This document shows, piece by piece, positions 39,098 to 48,103 of a DNA stretch of 64,000 nt. Numbering within the stretch: position 1 is the stretch's first letter; each line of letters starts with the position of its first letter. Position numbers and translations under genes: made by a program. The notes below the pieces were generated by a model. The model was not told the DNA's origin and made no database searches. It worked only from the letters and a program-made list of their open reading frames with translations. This DNA is from Amycolatopsis mediterranei (lineage in GTDB: Bacteria; Actinomycetota; Actinomycetes; Mycobacteriales; Pseudonocardiaceae), in assembly GCF_026017845.1 (NCBI RefSeq), contig NZ_CP100416.1:2705592-2769591 (forward strand), given 5' to 3'.

Positions 39098-40690
39098 TCA
39101 GCCCCCGATGCCGGTCATCGAGCGGACCTCCATCTCGGCCTGCTTCTCCGCGTCCGCCTTCGGCCGGCCCACCAGCGTTCCGACGAACCCGCACAGGAAC
39201 GAGAACGGGATCGACACCAGGCCCGGGTTCTTCAGCGGGAACCAGGCGAAGTCGAAGCTCTTGAAGATCGAGTCGGGAGCGCCCGAGACCACCGGCGAGA
39301 ACAGCACCAGCAGCAGGCACGCGATCAGGCCGCCGTACATGCCCCACAGCGTGCCGGTGGTGTTGAACCGCTTCCAGAACAACGAGTACAGCAGCGTCGA
39401 CAGGTTCGCCGACGCCGCCACCGCGAACGCCAGCGCCACCAGGAACGCGACGTTCTGCCCGTTCGCCAGCACGCCGCCGACGATCGCCAGCACGCCCACC
39501 ACGATCGCGGTCATCCGCGCCACCCGGACCTCGTCCGCCGGCTCGGCCTTGCCGCGCTTGAAGATGTTCGCGTAGACGTCGTGGGCGAACGAGGCCGACG
39601 CGGTGATCGTCAGCCCGGCCACCACCGCGAGGATCGTCGCGAACGCCACCGCGGCGATCACGCCCAGCAGCAGCGTCCCGCCGATGTGCAGCGCCAGCAG
39701 CGGCGCCGCCGAGTTCTCCCCGCCCGGTGCGCTCTTGATCTCGTCCGCGCCGACCAGCGCCGCCGCGCCGAAGCCGATCACCAGCGTGCACACGTAGAAG
39801 ATGAGCATGCAGACGGTGGCCCAGACGACCGAGCGGCGCGCCTCGAAGGAGTTCGGCACCGTGTAGAAGCGCATCAGCAGGTGGGGCAGCGACGACAAAC
39901 CGAGCACCAGGGCCAGTGCGAGCGACACGAAGTCGAGCTTGGTGGTGTCGTCCTGGCCGTAGGAGCCGCCCGGTTCCAGGAGGTGCTCGCCCAGCGGGCT
40001 CTTCTCGGTTGCGGCCGAGAGCAGGTTCGAGAAGCTGAAGCCGAACTTGCCGAACAGGAAGACCGCGATCAGCACCACGGCCAGCATCAGCACGCCGGCC
40101 TTGATGATCTGCACCCACGTGGTGCCCTTCATCCCGCCGACCAGCACGTACAGCACCATGACCAGGCCGACCACGCCGATCACCAGCGCCTGCCCGAGCC
40201 GGGTGTGGATGTTGAGCAGGAGCGCGACCAGGCCGCCGGCGCCCGCCATCTGCGCCAGCATGTAGAACAGCGAGATCACCAGGGTCGACGTCGCCGCCGC
40301 GGCGCGGACCGGCCGCTGGTTCATCCGGAAGCTGACGACGTCGCCCATCGTGAACCGGCCGGTGTTGCGCAGCAGCTCGGCGATCAGCAGCAGGTCGACC
40401 AGCCAGGCGACCAGGAAGCCGATCGAGTAGAGGAAGCCGTCGTAGCCGTGGACGGCGATCGCGCCCGCGATGCCGAGGAACGACGCCGCCGAGAGGAAGT
40501 CGCCGGAGAGCGCGATGCCGTTCTGGCGGCCGGTGAAGGCACTGCCCGCGGCGTAGTAGTCCGACGTCGAGGAGGTCCGGCTGCCGGCCCGGTAGACGAC
40601 GTACAGCGTGATCGCCACGAACAAGGCGAACACGACAGTGTTGACGACGGGGTCGCTGGCGGCCTGCCCGCCCGCGGCGAGCGCGGTCAT
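39098..40690 (-). CDS. actP: Cation/acetate symporter (sodium:solute symporter family)
   Basis: A 530-residue transporter of the SSS family with about 13 membrane segments. ActP-type features are SDYYAAGSAFTGRQNGIALSGDFLSAASFLGIAGAIAVHGYDGFLYSIGFLVAW near the N-terminus and SLPHLLMRFYTVPNSFEARRSVVWAT in the middle. It imports acetate or other short monocarboxylates with Na+ or H+. Its ATG overlaps the stop of the DUF485 gene (ATGA at 40687-40690), the usual yjcH-actP coupling. Acetyl-CoA synthetase is not in the window. Confidence 0.92.
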   Translation of the reverse strand: MTALAAGGQAASDPVVNTVVFALFVAITLYVVYRAGSRTSSTSDYYAAGSAFTGRQNGIALSGDFLSAASFLGIAGAIAVHGYDGFLYSIGFLVAWLVDLLLIAELLRNTGRFTMGDVVSFRMNQRPVRAAAATSTLVISLFYMLAQMAGAGGLVALLLNIHTRLGQALVIGVVGLVMVLYVLVGGMKGTTWVQIIKAGVLMLAVVLIAVFLFGKFGFSFSNLLSAATEKSPLGEHLLEPGGSYGQDDTTKLDFVSLALALVLGLSSLPHLLMRFYTVPNSFEARRSVVWATVCMLIFYVCTLVIGFGAAALVGADEIKSAPGGENSAAPLLALHIGGTLLLGVIAAVAFATILAVVAGLTITASASFAHDVYANIFKRGKAEPADEVRVARMTAIVVGVLAIVGGVLANGQNVAFLVALAFAVAASANLSTLLYSLFWKRFNTTGTLWGMYGGLIACLLLVLFSPVVSGAPDSIFKSFDFAWFPLKNPGLVSIPFSFLCGFVGTLVGRPKADAEKQAEMEVRSMTGIGG

Positions 40691-41109
40691 CGGCGCTTCT
40701 CTTCCGTCAGGCCCGCTCGCGCCCGCAGCTGGGCGACGCGCGGATCGAGCCGGCGGCGCGCGTAGCGCAGGTAGAGCCAGGTGATCAGCGCGGTGCTGAC
40801 GAACTGGCTGAGTCCGAGCAGGATCGCGACGTTGACCTCGCCGAACACCTTGCGGCTCATGAAGTCGTGCGCGTACGCGGCCAGCAGCACGTACGTCATG
40901 TACCAGGCGAAGAAGGCGAAGCTCAGCGGGAAGACGAAGCCGCGGAACCGGCGGCGCAGCGCGACGAACTCGGGGCTCGCCTGGATCGCGGGGTAGTCGG
41001 GGCCCGCGGGGGTGGTGGACCGGCTGGGTGGGGCACCGGCCGGTGTGACCGGGATCCGGCTCGTTTCCTCGAGGGCGTTGGCCGGCGTGGGCCGCGCTAC
41101 GTCGTACAT
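40687..41109 (-). CDS. DUF485 membrane protein (YjcH-like)
   Basis: A 140-residue protein. The C-terminal 90 residues are DUF485: ASPEFVALRRRFRGFVFPLSFAFFAWYMTYVLLAAYAHDFMSRKVFGEVNVAILLGLSQFVSTALITWLYLRYAR, with two membrane segments. The N-terminal 45 residues are Pro/Thr-rich. DUF485 proteins are encoded ahead of ActP and may assist it. The ATG at 41109 follows GGAGGCACC. A region of more than 1 kb without genes lies upstream. Confidence 0.9.
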   Translation of the reverse strand: MYDVARPTPANALEETSRIPVTPAGAPPSRSTTPAGPDYPAIQASPEFVALRRRFRGFVFPLSFAFFAWYMTYVLLAAYAHDFMSRKVFGEVNVAILLGLSQFVSTALITWLYLRYARRRLDPRVAQLRARAGLTEEKRR

Positions 41110-42134
41110 GGTGCCTCCGGCAGGGTGCCTCCGTGGCGGCGGGCCCGGGCGCCTGCGGGCAGGGTGCCGGGCCGCCCTTGCGGACTGCGAGGGCACATCG
41201 TAACTACGCCATCCGGCGGCAGCCGAAGGCGGCCGGACCGTCCGGTCGGTCCGGGAGCCGGTATTCGTTTCCCCGACGCGGGTGTCGAATGGGTGACCGG
41301 CGACAACACCGGTCACAACACTGGTGAGTGGGCAGTGCGGAGAACGTCCGTAATGCCGAAAAGAATTGTGACGGGACGTTGCGGGAGCGACAGTGCACTG
41401 CGGCGAACGGGGTAACGGCACCGGTCGTCTCCCCGACGTGGTTACGGAAAGTAGCCGTTTTCGGGGCTTGATCCTTCTCGCGGGTGGCTCGGCCGCCGGA
41501 TGGACGGCGAAGATCCACTGGTCAGCGCCGGGTTCCGAAAGAAATCACCAGGCCGGGGCGGGGGAACGCGGAACGCCACAACATCGGGCACATCTTGAGA
41601 CTTGACCCACCCGTTGGTGGTACGCAGTGTAGATCGACCGAGGGATGCTGCTACCCTGCCTGGGCTAATCGGGTGATGGTCGGCGGCGACGAGTCCACGC
41701 GTCCGGTAACCGGAATTCCCTCTTCGGGGGCGGTGAGGCGAAATGTCCTGGCCGGTGTCCGGTTGCGAAAGCGCTTTTCGCAGGTCAGCGCCCGAGTGGG
41801 GAACACAATTGACCGGCACGGCATCGGGGGTACGATTCTTTGGCCCAGCTGACCGCAGCGATCGATTGGCACCGATTAAGTTGATCTCGATCACCGTGCA
41901 CAACGCAACTTGCGACGTGCACGTGCATAGTCCCGGGCAGCAGAGCCCCGGGCACGAGGCGACGAGGCGGTGCCTTCCCAGTGCCGAGCGCGCGGACAGT
42001 GGGGCGGCCGGGGACGAGCGAGGGCGCCGGGGAAGCGGCAGGGCACGGACGGCACGGCCGTCCGGTGGCCCGTCGCGAGCCGGGACGCCGCGCCGCCGAC
42101 GCGGATCCATGACGCCGGACAGGGAGTCACTCAC
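41110..42134. other. Long non-coding stretch between actP operon and conservon
   Basis: About 1,025 bases with visibly lower GC than the flanking genes. Open frames exist but their translations look random. It contains a GTGACCGG/CCGGTCAC inverted repeat with an eight-base loop (41293-41316), followed by a related CACTGGTGA, about 185 bases before the DUF485 gene; and near the conservon side the palindromic cluster GACGTGCACGTGC (41916-41928). It should hold both divergent promoters and perhaps a small RNA. Confidence 0.5.
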
Positions 42135-45100
42135 GTGACCGTTGCAGGAGAAGGTCAGGTGCCCGTCGGGGAACTGCTCGGCCGAGCGCCCCGGCGGTCC
42201 AGGGGAAAGGCCGTGTGGCGCGCGCTCGTGCAGTGGCGCGACTGGAGCCTGCCCGTCAAGCTTTCGGCCGTCACGGTCGTGCCCATCGTCCTCGCGCTCG
42301 TGCTGGGCGTCGCGACGATCGCCGCGCAGGTCGGCCGCTCCGGCGAGTACCAGCGGCTCGACCGGCTCGTCGCGCTCGGCGGCGGGGTGCGCACGCTCAC
42401 CGCCGCCCTCCAGCAGGAGCGCACGGTCACCTCGGCGATGCTGACCGCGGGCACCGTCGGCGGCACCCCCGAGCTGGCCGCGGCGCGCAAGGCCACCGAC
42501 GCCGCGACCGGCCCGTTCACCGCGGAGCAGGACCGCGCCGCCCAAGCCGAACCCGGCGTGTCCGGCGCCGGGGGCACGGCCTCCGCGCAGCTCGGCAACC
42601 TCGCCTTCCTGCGCCGCCAGGTCGACGGCGGTCAGCTCGACCCCGGCCAGGCCATCACCGCGTACTCCGCCCTCACCGGGTCGCTCATCAGCCTCGACAC
42701 CGCGGCCACCGCGGGCGCCGGCGACGGCACCCTCGGCGGCCTGCCCGCCGGGCTGCACGAACTGCTGGTCGCCGGCGAGCAGGTGTCGCTCAGCCAGGCC
42801 CTCGTTTCCTACGGCATCGGCCGCGCGGGCCTGACGCCGAGCGAGCTGGCCACCCTGCGCGCCGCCGAGCTGCGGCTCGCCGACCGGCTCGTCGACTTCC
42901 GCTCCGCGGCGGGCGACACGCTGCAGCGCGACTTCGCGGCGATCGCCGAAGGCACGCAGGCGCAGAGCCGGGCCCGGATGGTCGAGACGGTGCTGAACGC
43001 GCAGAGCAGCGCGGTGGACGACGCGTTCCGCGCGCTGCCGGCCGCGGACTGGAACGCCGCCTCCGGGGCGATGCGCGCGCAGATCGGCGCGGTCGCCGAC
43101 CGGCTCGGCGCGTCGGCGTCCCAGACGGCGGCAGACCTGGTCGACGAGTCCAGCAGCGGCGCCGGCCTGCTCGCGGTGCTGCTGTTCGCCGCGATGGTGC
43201 TGGCCGTCGCGGTCGTCTTCCTCATCACCCGCCAGCTGCTGCGCTCGCTGAAGGTGCTGCGCCGCAGCGCCCTCGACGTCGCCGAGACCGCGCTGCCGGA
43301 GGCGGTCCGCAACATCCAGGAGGGCCGCGCGCAGGGCACCGACGTCCGGCCGGTCCCGGTGCACACCGACGACGAGGTCGGCGAGGTGGCGCGGGCCTTC
43401 GACAAGGTGCACCACCAGGCGCTGCGGCTGGCCACCGAGCAGGCCGCGATGCGGACCGGCTACGGCAGCGTCTTCGTCAACCTCTCGCGGCGCAGCCAGA
43501 GCCTGGTGCAGCGGCAGCTGCAGCTGATCGAGCAGCTCGAGCGGGACGAAGAGGACGCCGACCAGCTGGCGACGCTGTTCCAGCTCGACCACCTGGCCAC
43601 CCGGATGCGGCGCAACAACGAGAACCTGATGGTGCTCTCGGGCGCCGAGCCGGGCCGCCGGTCCGGGAAGCCGGTCGGCACCACCGACATGCTCCGTGCC
43701 GCGGTGTCGGAGATCGAGCAGTACCAGCGGGTCCAGGTGCAGCCGCCGCCTCCGGCCCGGATCGTCGGCTACGCCGCGAGCGACCTGATGCGCCTGGTCG
43801 CCGAGCTGCTGGACAACGCCACGGCGTTCTCCGCGCCGGAGACGACGGTGACCGTGGCGTCGCGGATGGGCGAGGACGGCTCGCTCGACATCGACATCCT
43901 CGACAAGGGCATCGGGATGAACGAGGTCGAGGTCGCCGAGGCGAACACCCGGCTGACCGAGGCCGGATCGCTCGACCTGGTCACGTCGCGCCGGATGGGC
44001 CTGTTCGTCGTCGGCCGGCTGGCCAGCCGGCACCGGATCGGGGTGTCGCTGCACGGCGGCAAGGACATCGTCGGCGTCCGCGCCACCGTCGTGGTCCCCG
44101 CGGAGCTGGTGATGCCGCTGACCGACGGCCCGGCGACCGGCCCGATCGGCGCCCTGCAGCAGCACCCGGCGAGCCCGGCGGCGGGCAACCGGCTGCCGCG
44201 CCGCCCGGTCAACGGCGCGGCCCGCCCGCGGCCGGTGGTGCCGCCGCAGCCGGCGATGGGCGAGGAGCGGTGGCCGTCGGCGAGCGATCTGGCCGGCCTG
44301 TCCGGCGTGCGCCCGCCATCGGACCTGGAGATCTCCGGCACGGCGCTGTTCGCCCCGATCGAAAAGGACGAAGACGTCCCGCCGCAGCGCCCGGCCCTGC
44401 CGCAGGTGCCCGCGGTGCTGCCGCTGCCGGCGGGACAGCCGCCGCGCGGCGACGACCTCCCGGCGGGCAAGGACCTGTTCACGGCCAACGAAACGACGCT
44501 CAGCGACTGGTGGCAGGAGGCGACGGCGGGGTCGGAGCCGCCCCCGCCGGCCCCGGCGCCGGACCGGTCGGAGACGACGCCGATCTTCGACGAGATGCTG
44601 TCGGCGTGGTTCCGCGAGGACAAGCCGGCGCCCGAGGAGGAACCGGCCGCTTCGGCTTCGGCGGAGGCGGCGCCGGAGGAGCGCCGCAGCTGGGACTTCG
44701 CGAGCGACGAGAACTTCCGCACGGTCCAGGAGCGCACGAAGGCCGAGCCGACGGCGTTCACCGACGCGGGCCTCCCGCGCCGCCGCCGGGGTGAGCAGCT
44801 CCTGCCGGGCAGCGCAACCCCGTCGGGCCCGGCAGCGACCCCGAAGCCGGCCCCGGCCCGCCCGGACCTCCCGGTCCGCGACCCGGCGGACGTGCGAGGG
44901 CGGCTGAGCAGCTTCCAGCAGGGCGTGACCCGTGGCCGCCGCCAGGCCGCGGCGCAGAGGCCGCGCGGGGGGCAGCAGCGCGCGACGCAGCCGGCCCCGG
45001 CTTCGCCGACGGTGCCGGGATTGGGGACGGCCCAGGACGCGGCGGCGGCACAGCAGGCGGCGGCGGCTCAGACTGCGGCGGCGCAGCAGGCGGCCGGGCA

Positions 45101-46202
45101 GAGTTCCGGCCCGGCGCAAGACACGCCGGAGGCAGCCGGGCAGGCGGGCGCGGCTCAGCTGGCTGGTTCGCAGGGGTCGACCGGGGAGGGCGCGGATTCG
45201 GCACAGGCCGCGCCGGAGGCATTCGGGCAGGCGGGTGCGGCTCAGCGGGCTGGCTCGCCGGAGTCGAACGGGCAGGGTGCGAGTTCCGCGCAGGCCGCGC
45301 CGGAGTTGTTCGGACAACCTGGACAGCGGGCTGGTTCGCAGAGCGCTGCCAGCCAGAGTGCGGATTCCTCACAGGCCGCCTCGGAGCTGTTTGGGCAGCC
45401 GGGGCAGCGGGCTGGTTCGCAGGCTGCTGCCGGGCAGGGTGCGGATTCCGCGCAAGCCGCGCCGGAGGCGTTCGGGCAGCCGGGGCCGCAGTCCGGGGCA
45501 GCGCAGCAGCCGAGCGGCGCACCGGCCGCGGCAGCCCAGCAAGCCTCGGCGGGTTCGCAGCCCGAAGCATCCGAGCAACCCGACAGCCCGTCGCGTCCGA
45601 GGCTGCAAGGGGACATTTTCGCGGATGGCACCCAGCCGCCCGCCGAAGACCCGCGGCCGGGCGCCCCGGCGCCGGATCAAGGCACCCGGCCGCCGCTCCC
45701 GCAGCCCAGCCGGGGCGCCGCCAAGCTCCCGCAGCGTTCCGTGCCCCTGCCGCAGCCGAGCCGTCCTCGTCCGGGGCCCGAACCGGCCGTCTTCCAGGAC
45801 TCCGGGCAGCTGCCGGTCGCCAACGGCCGTCCCGGTGTCCCGCCCTCCTCGCTGCCCAGCAGGAAGGCCCCGGAGACGCCCGCTCCGCGCCGTGAAGAGA
45901 CCTCGGTCGAAGCCACCGCGGAGTGGAATTTCGGCACGGACGACGGCTGGCGTGCCGTGCAAGCGGTGTCCCAGTCGACACCTCCCACTTTCACTTCGGC
46001 AGGATTGCCCCGGCGCCGTCGCGGGGAGCAGCTGCTCCCGGGCAGCGCCGGACCGTCCACCGGGGCCTCGGCCCCCCGACCACAACGGGACGCACACGAC
46101 GTGCGCGGCCGCCTGCGGAGTTTCCAGCAGGGCATCGAGCGCGGACGCCACCGCACCGCACAGGCGGCCGAGACCAACCACGAGACCTTGGAGGGTGAAT
46201 GA
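42135..46202 (+). CDS. cvnA: Conservon sensor histidine kinase (CvnA) with very long C-terminus
   Basis: A 1,355-residue kinase. Residues 44-64 and about 343-365 are membrane segments enclosing a nitrate/nitrite-sensor-like (NIT) domain; a HAMP linker follows; and a HATPase_c domain lies at about 500-660 (LLDNATAF; DILDKGIGMNEVEV). No classical phosphoacceptor H-box is obvious, as in other CvnA proteins. The last 700 residues are Pro/Ala/Gln-rich and contain a duplicated module, WxF...GLPRRRRGEQLLPGS...DVRGRL(S/R)SFQQG, at about 852-935 and 1263-1335, separated by repeats. CvnA works with CvnB, CvnC and the GTPase CvnD, like a membrane G-protein-coupled complex. The GTG at 42135 follows AGGGA; its TGA overlaps the cvnB ATG. 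Confidence 0.92.
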   Translation: MTVAGEGQVPVGELLGRAPRRSRGKAVWRALVQWRDWSLPVKLSAVTVVPIVLALVLGVATIAAQVGRSGEYQRLDRLVALGGGVRTLTAALQQERTVTSAMLTAGTVGGTPELAAARKATDAATGPFTAEQDRAAQAEPGVSGAGGTASAQLGNLAFLRRQVDGGQLDPGQAITAYSALTGSLISLDTAATAGAGDGTLGGLPAGLHELLVAGEQVSLSQALVSYGIGRAGLTPSELATLRAAELRLADRLVDFRSAAGDTLQRDFAAIAEGTQAQSRARMVETVLNAQSSAVDDAFRALPAADWNAASGAMRAQIGAVADRLGASASQTAADLVDESSSGAGLLAVLLFAAMVLAVAVVFLITRQLLRSLKVLRRSALDVAETALPEAVRNIQEGRAQGTDVRPVPVHTDDEVGEVARAFDKVHHQALRLATEQAAMRTGYGSVFVNLSRRSQSLVQRQLQLIEQLERDEEDADQLATLFQLDHLATRMRRNNENLMVLSGAEPGRRSGKPVGTTDMLRAAVSEIEQYQRVQVQPPPPARIVGYAASDLMRLVAELLDNATAFSAPETTVTVASRMGEDGSLDIDILDKGIGMNEVEVAEANTRLTEAGSLDLVTSRRMGLFVVGRLASRHRIGVSLHGGKDIVGVRATVVVPAELVMPLTDGPATGPIGALQQHPASPAAGNRLPRRPVNGAARPRPVVPPQPAMGEERWPSASDLAGLSGVRPPSDLEISGTALFAPIEKDEDVPPQRPALPQVPAVLPLPAGQPPRGDDLPAGKDLFTANETTLSDWWQEATAGSEPPPPAPAPDRSETTPIFDEMLSAWFREDKPAPEEEPAASASAEAAPEERRSWDFASDENFRTVQERTKAEPTAFTDAGLPRRRRGEQLLPGSATPSGPAATPKPAPARPDLPVRDPADVRGRLSSFQQGVTRGRRQAAAQRPRGGQQRATQPAPASPTVPGLGTAQDAAAAQQAAAAQTAAAQQAAGQSSGPAQDTPEAAGQAGAAQLAGSQGSTGEGADSAQAAPEAFGQAGAAQRAGSPESNGQGASSAQAAPELFGQPGQRAGSQSAASQSADSSQAASELFGQPGQRAGSQAAAGQGADSAQAAPEAFGQPGPQSGAAQQPSGAPAAAAQQASAGSQPEASEQPDSPSRPRLQGDIFADGTQPPAEDPRPGAPAPDQGTRPPLPQPSRGAAKLPQRSVPLPQPSRPRPGPEPAVFQDSGQLPVANGRPGVPPSSLPSRKAPETPAPRREETSVEATAEWNFGTDDGWRAVQAVSQSTPPTFTSAGLPRRRRGEQLLPGSAGPSTGASAPRPQRDAHDVRGRLRSFQQGIERGRHRTAQAAETNHETLEGE
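45141..45476 (+). repeat. Four tandem 27-29-codon repeats inside cvnA
   Basis: Units 45141-45227, 45228-45314, 45315-45395 and 45396-45476 encode variants of Q(A/P)G..QRAGS-N8-(A/S)SAQAAPE(A/L)FG. They lie in the disordered linker between the two copies of the kinase's C-terminal module. Such repeats expand or shrink by slippage or recombination. Confidence 0.88.
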
Positions 46203-46651
46203 CCTCGCCGAGTAGCGCTCAGCCGACGCAGAACCAGTTCGGCTGGCTGGTGAACGACTTCGCGGAGCGGGTGCCCGGCGTGGCCCACGCCGTGGTCGTC
46301 TCGGCGGACGGCTTGCTGCTGACCGCGTCGAACCGGCTCCCGCTCGACCGGGCCGACCAGCTCGCCGCGGTCGCTTCCGGGCTGGTCAGCCTCACCCAGG
46401 GCGCGGCCCGCTGCTTCGAAGCCGGCGCGGTCAACGAGACCGTCGTCGAGATGGAGCTGGGGATCATGGTGCTGATGTCGATCAGCGACGGCTCCTGCCT
46501 GGCCGTGCTCGCCGCCCCCAACTGCGACATCGGGCAGGTCGCCTACGAGATGACGATGCTCGTCGACCGGGTCGGTCAGATCCTCACCCCGGAGCTGCGC
46601 GCTCAGCTTCAGGGCTCCGGGGGGTCGCTGATCGGCGAACCGGTGGGATGA
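46199..46651 (+). CDS. cvnB: Roadblock/LC7 domain protein (CvnB)
   Basis: A 150-residue roadblock/LC7 protein: FGWLVNDFAERVPGVAHAVVVSADGLLLTASNRLPLDRADQLAAVASGLVSLTQGAARCFEAGAVNETVVEMELGIMVLMSISDGSCLAVLAAPNCDIGQVAYEMTMLVDRVG. In conservons it binds the GTPase CvnD and may act as its regulator at the membrane. The ATG overlaps the cvnA stop (ATGA, 46199-46202), giving coupled translation. Confidence 0.95.
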   Translation: MTSPSSAQPTQNQFGWLVNDFAERVPGVAHAVVVSADGLLLTASNRLPLDRADQLAAVASGLVSLTQGAARCFEAGAVNETVVEMELGIMVLMSISDGSCLAVLAAPNCDIGQVAYEMTMLVDRVGQILTPELRAQLQGSGGSLIGEPVG

Positions 46652-46658
46652 TGGCGCG

Positions 46659-47375
46659 ATGAGCACGGGGTCCGGATTCGACGGCGAGCCACCCGCGGGG
46701 CACGGCCCCGCCGGGCGAGAGGACGACGGCACGTTCGCCGACGTCCTCAACGGGTTCACGCTGGATTCCGGCCGTGCCCGCCGGAAGCGCAAGAAGAGCA
46801 AGGAGTCCCCGCCACCCCCGGCCGCCGGTGCGCACGCGGCCGCGGATCCGCCGGCGCCCGCGCCGTCGGCCGACCAAGGAGATCGTGTGACCTCTTTAGT
46901 CTCTCCACCCGGCAGTACCGACGGGGACAGCCCCAGACCAGGCGGTTTGTTCGACCCGGGCCCGCCCAGCGGCGAATTCGTCATGCCCGCGGTGTTCGAG
47001 CAGCCGCCCGCGCCCGAGGAGCTGACGGCGATCGTCCGGCCCTACGCGCTGACCGGCGGCCGCACCCGGGCGAACTACGCCCTGGAGCTGGAGACACTGA
47101 TCTCCGCGAAGGACTACGCTGCCACCGGTGGCTTCCCCGAAGTGGCCGCGGAGCAGATCGAGTGCATCTCGATCATGGAAGAGTGCCGGACCCCCCGTTC
47201 GGTCGCCGAGATCGTTTCGGCGCTGCGGGTGCCTTTGGGCGTGGCCCGGGTGCTGATCAGCGACGCGGCGGACGCGGGGCTGGTCACGGTGCACAAGACG
47301 ATTACGGGCAATGACGGCGCCGAGGCACATCTGGTGTTGATGGAAAGGGTTTTGAGTGGACTCCGTCGGCTTTAA
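46659..47375 (+). CDS. cvnC: DUF742 protein (CvnC), possibly two start sites
   Basis: A 238-residue protein whose C-terminal 120 residues are DUF742: IVRPYALTGGRTRANYALELETLISA, the helix-turn-helix-like SVAEIVSALRVPLGVARVLISDAADAGLVTVHK. The N-terminal 110 residues are disordered, with a KRKKSK basic patch and Pro-rich runs. A second start is striking: AAGGAG (46876-46881) lies five bases before an in-frame GTG at 46887, which would give a 162-residue protein nearer the usual family size. The outer ATG at 46659 has only a weak ribosome site, seven bases after the cvnB stop. It overlaps cvnD by 20 bases. Confidence 0.88.
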   Translation: MSTGSGFDGEPPAGHGPAGREDDGTFADVLNGFTLDSGRARRKRKKSKESPPPPAAGAHAAADPPAPAPSADQGDRVTSLVSPPGSTDGDSPRPGGLFDPGPPSGEFVMPAVFEQPPAPEELTAIVRPYALTGGRTRANYALELETLISAKDYAATGGFPEVAAEQIECISIMEECRTPRSVAEIVSALRVPLGVARVLISDAADAGLVTVHKTITGNDGAEAHLVLMERVLSGLRRL

Positions 47376-47967
47376 GGCACCGCGGGACACCGCGCCCCCG
47401 ACCATGACATCCGCCAAGATCGTGGTGGCTGGTGGCTTCGGTGCGGGGAAGACGACCTTCGTCGGGTCGGTGTCGGAGATCGTGCCGCTGACCACCGAGG
47501 CGATGATGACCGACGCCAGCGTCGGCGTCGACAACCTCGACCACACCCCGAACAAGTCGACGACCACGGTGGCGATGGACTTCGGCCGGGTGTCGCTGGA
47601 CGCGGACCTGATCCTGTACCTGTTCGGCACGCCCGGGCAGCAGCGGTTCTGGTTCATGTGGGACGACCTGGTCCGCGGCGCCATCGGCGCGGTGGTGCTG
47701 GCCGACACGCGCCGGCTGGCCGATTCGTTCGCCCCGATCGACTTCTTCGAAGACCGGGGCCTGCCGTACATCGTCGGCGTCAACACGTTCGACGGGGTGC
47801 TGGAGCACGACATCAACGACGTCCGCGAGGCGCTGTCGATCGACCCGAACATCCCGATCGTCCGCTGCGACGCGCGGGATCGCGAGTCGACCAAGCAGAC
47901 GCTGATCACCCTGGTCGAGTACGCTATGCGGCAGTGGATCGCGCTGCGGGCGGCCAACGCCCGCTGA
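47356..47967 (+). CDS. cvnD: Conservon GTP-binding protein (CvnD)
   Basis: A 203-residue small GTPase of the MglA/Ras-like type: KIVVAGGFGAGKTTFVGSVSE is the P-loop, TTVAMDFGRVSLD contains the switch, LFGTPGQQRFWFMWDDLVRGAIGAVVLAD carries the G3 motif and the Asp of the following strand, and VGVNTFDG replaces the NKxD motif (Asn and Asp retained). It cycles between GTP and GDP and is the output arm of the conservon. The GTG start at 47356 lies inside cvnC, so the four genes form one coupled operon ended by a GC hairpin. Confidence 0.94.
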   Translation: MDSVGFKAPRDTAPPTMTSAKIVVAGGFGAGKTTFVGSVSEIVPLTTEAMMTDASVGVDNLDHTPNKSTTTVAMDFGRVSLDADLILYLFGTPGQQRFWFMWDDLVRGAIGAVVLADTRRLADSFAPIDFFEDRGLPYIVGVNTFDGVLEHDINDVREALSIDPNIPIVRCDARDRESTKQTLITLVEYAMRQWIALRAANAR

Positions 47968-47975
47968 CGCCGTCG

Positions 47976-47998
47976 GGGCCCGGGGCACGCCCGGGCCC
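47976..47998 (+). terminator. Hairpin after the conservon
   Basis: A nine-base GC stem (GGGCCCGGG/CCCGGGCCC) with a five-base loop, eight bases after the cvnD stop, followed by GTTC. Confidence 0.7.
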
Positions 47999-48103
47999 GT
48001 TCACGCGCGGCGGAAGCGCAGCAGCCGACCGGCCCGTCGAATTCGCCGCTCGGGCCCTCGACGCAGCCGCGGCGTGTGACCGGACGCGGGCGGGCGGAGA
48101 CCT

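Noticed and set aside
41484..41852. A 122-codon gene in the gap before the conservon
   Set aside because: Composition looks random, there is no ribosome site, and no family pattern appears in the translation.
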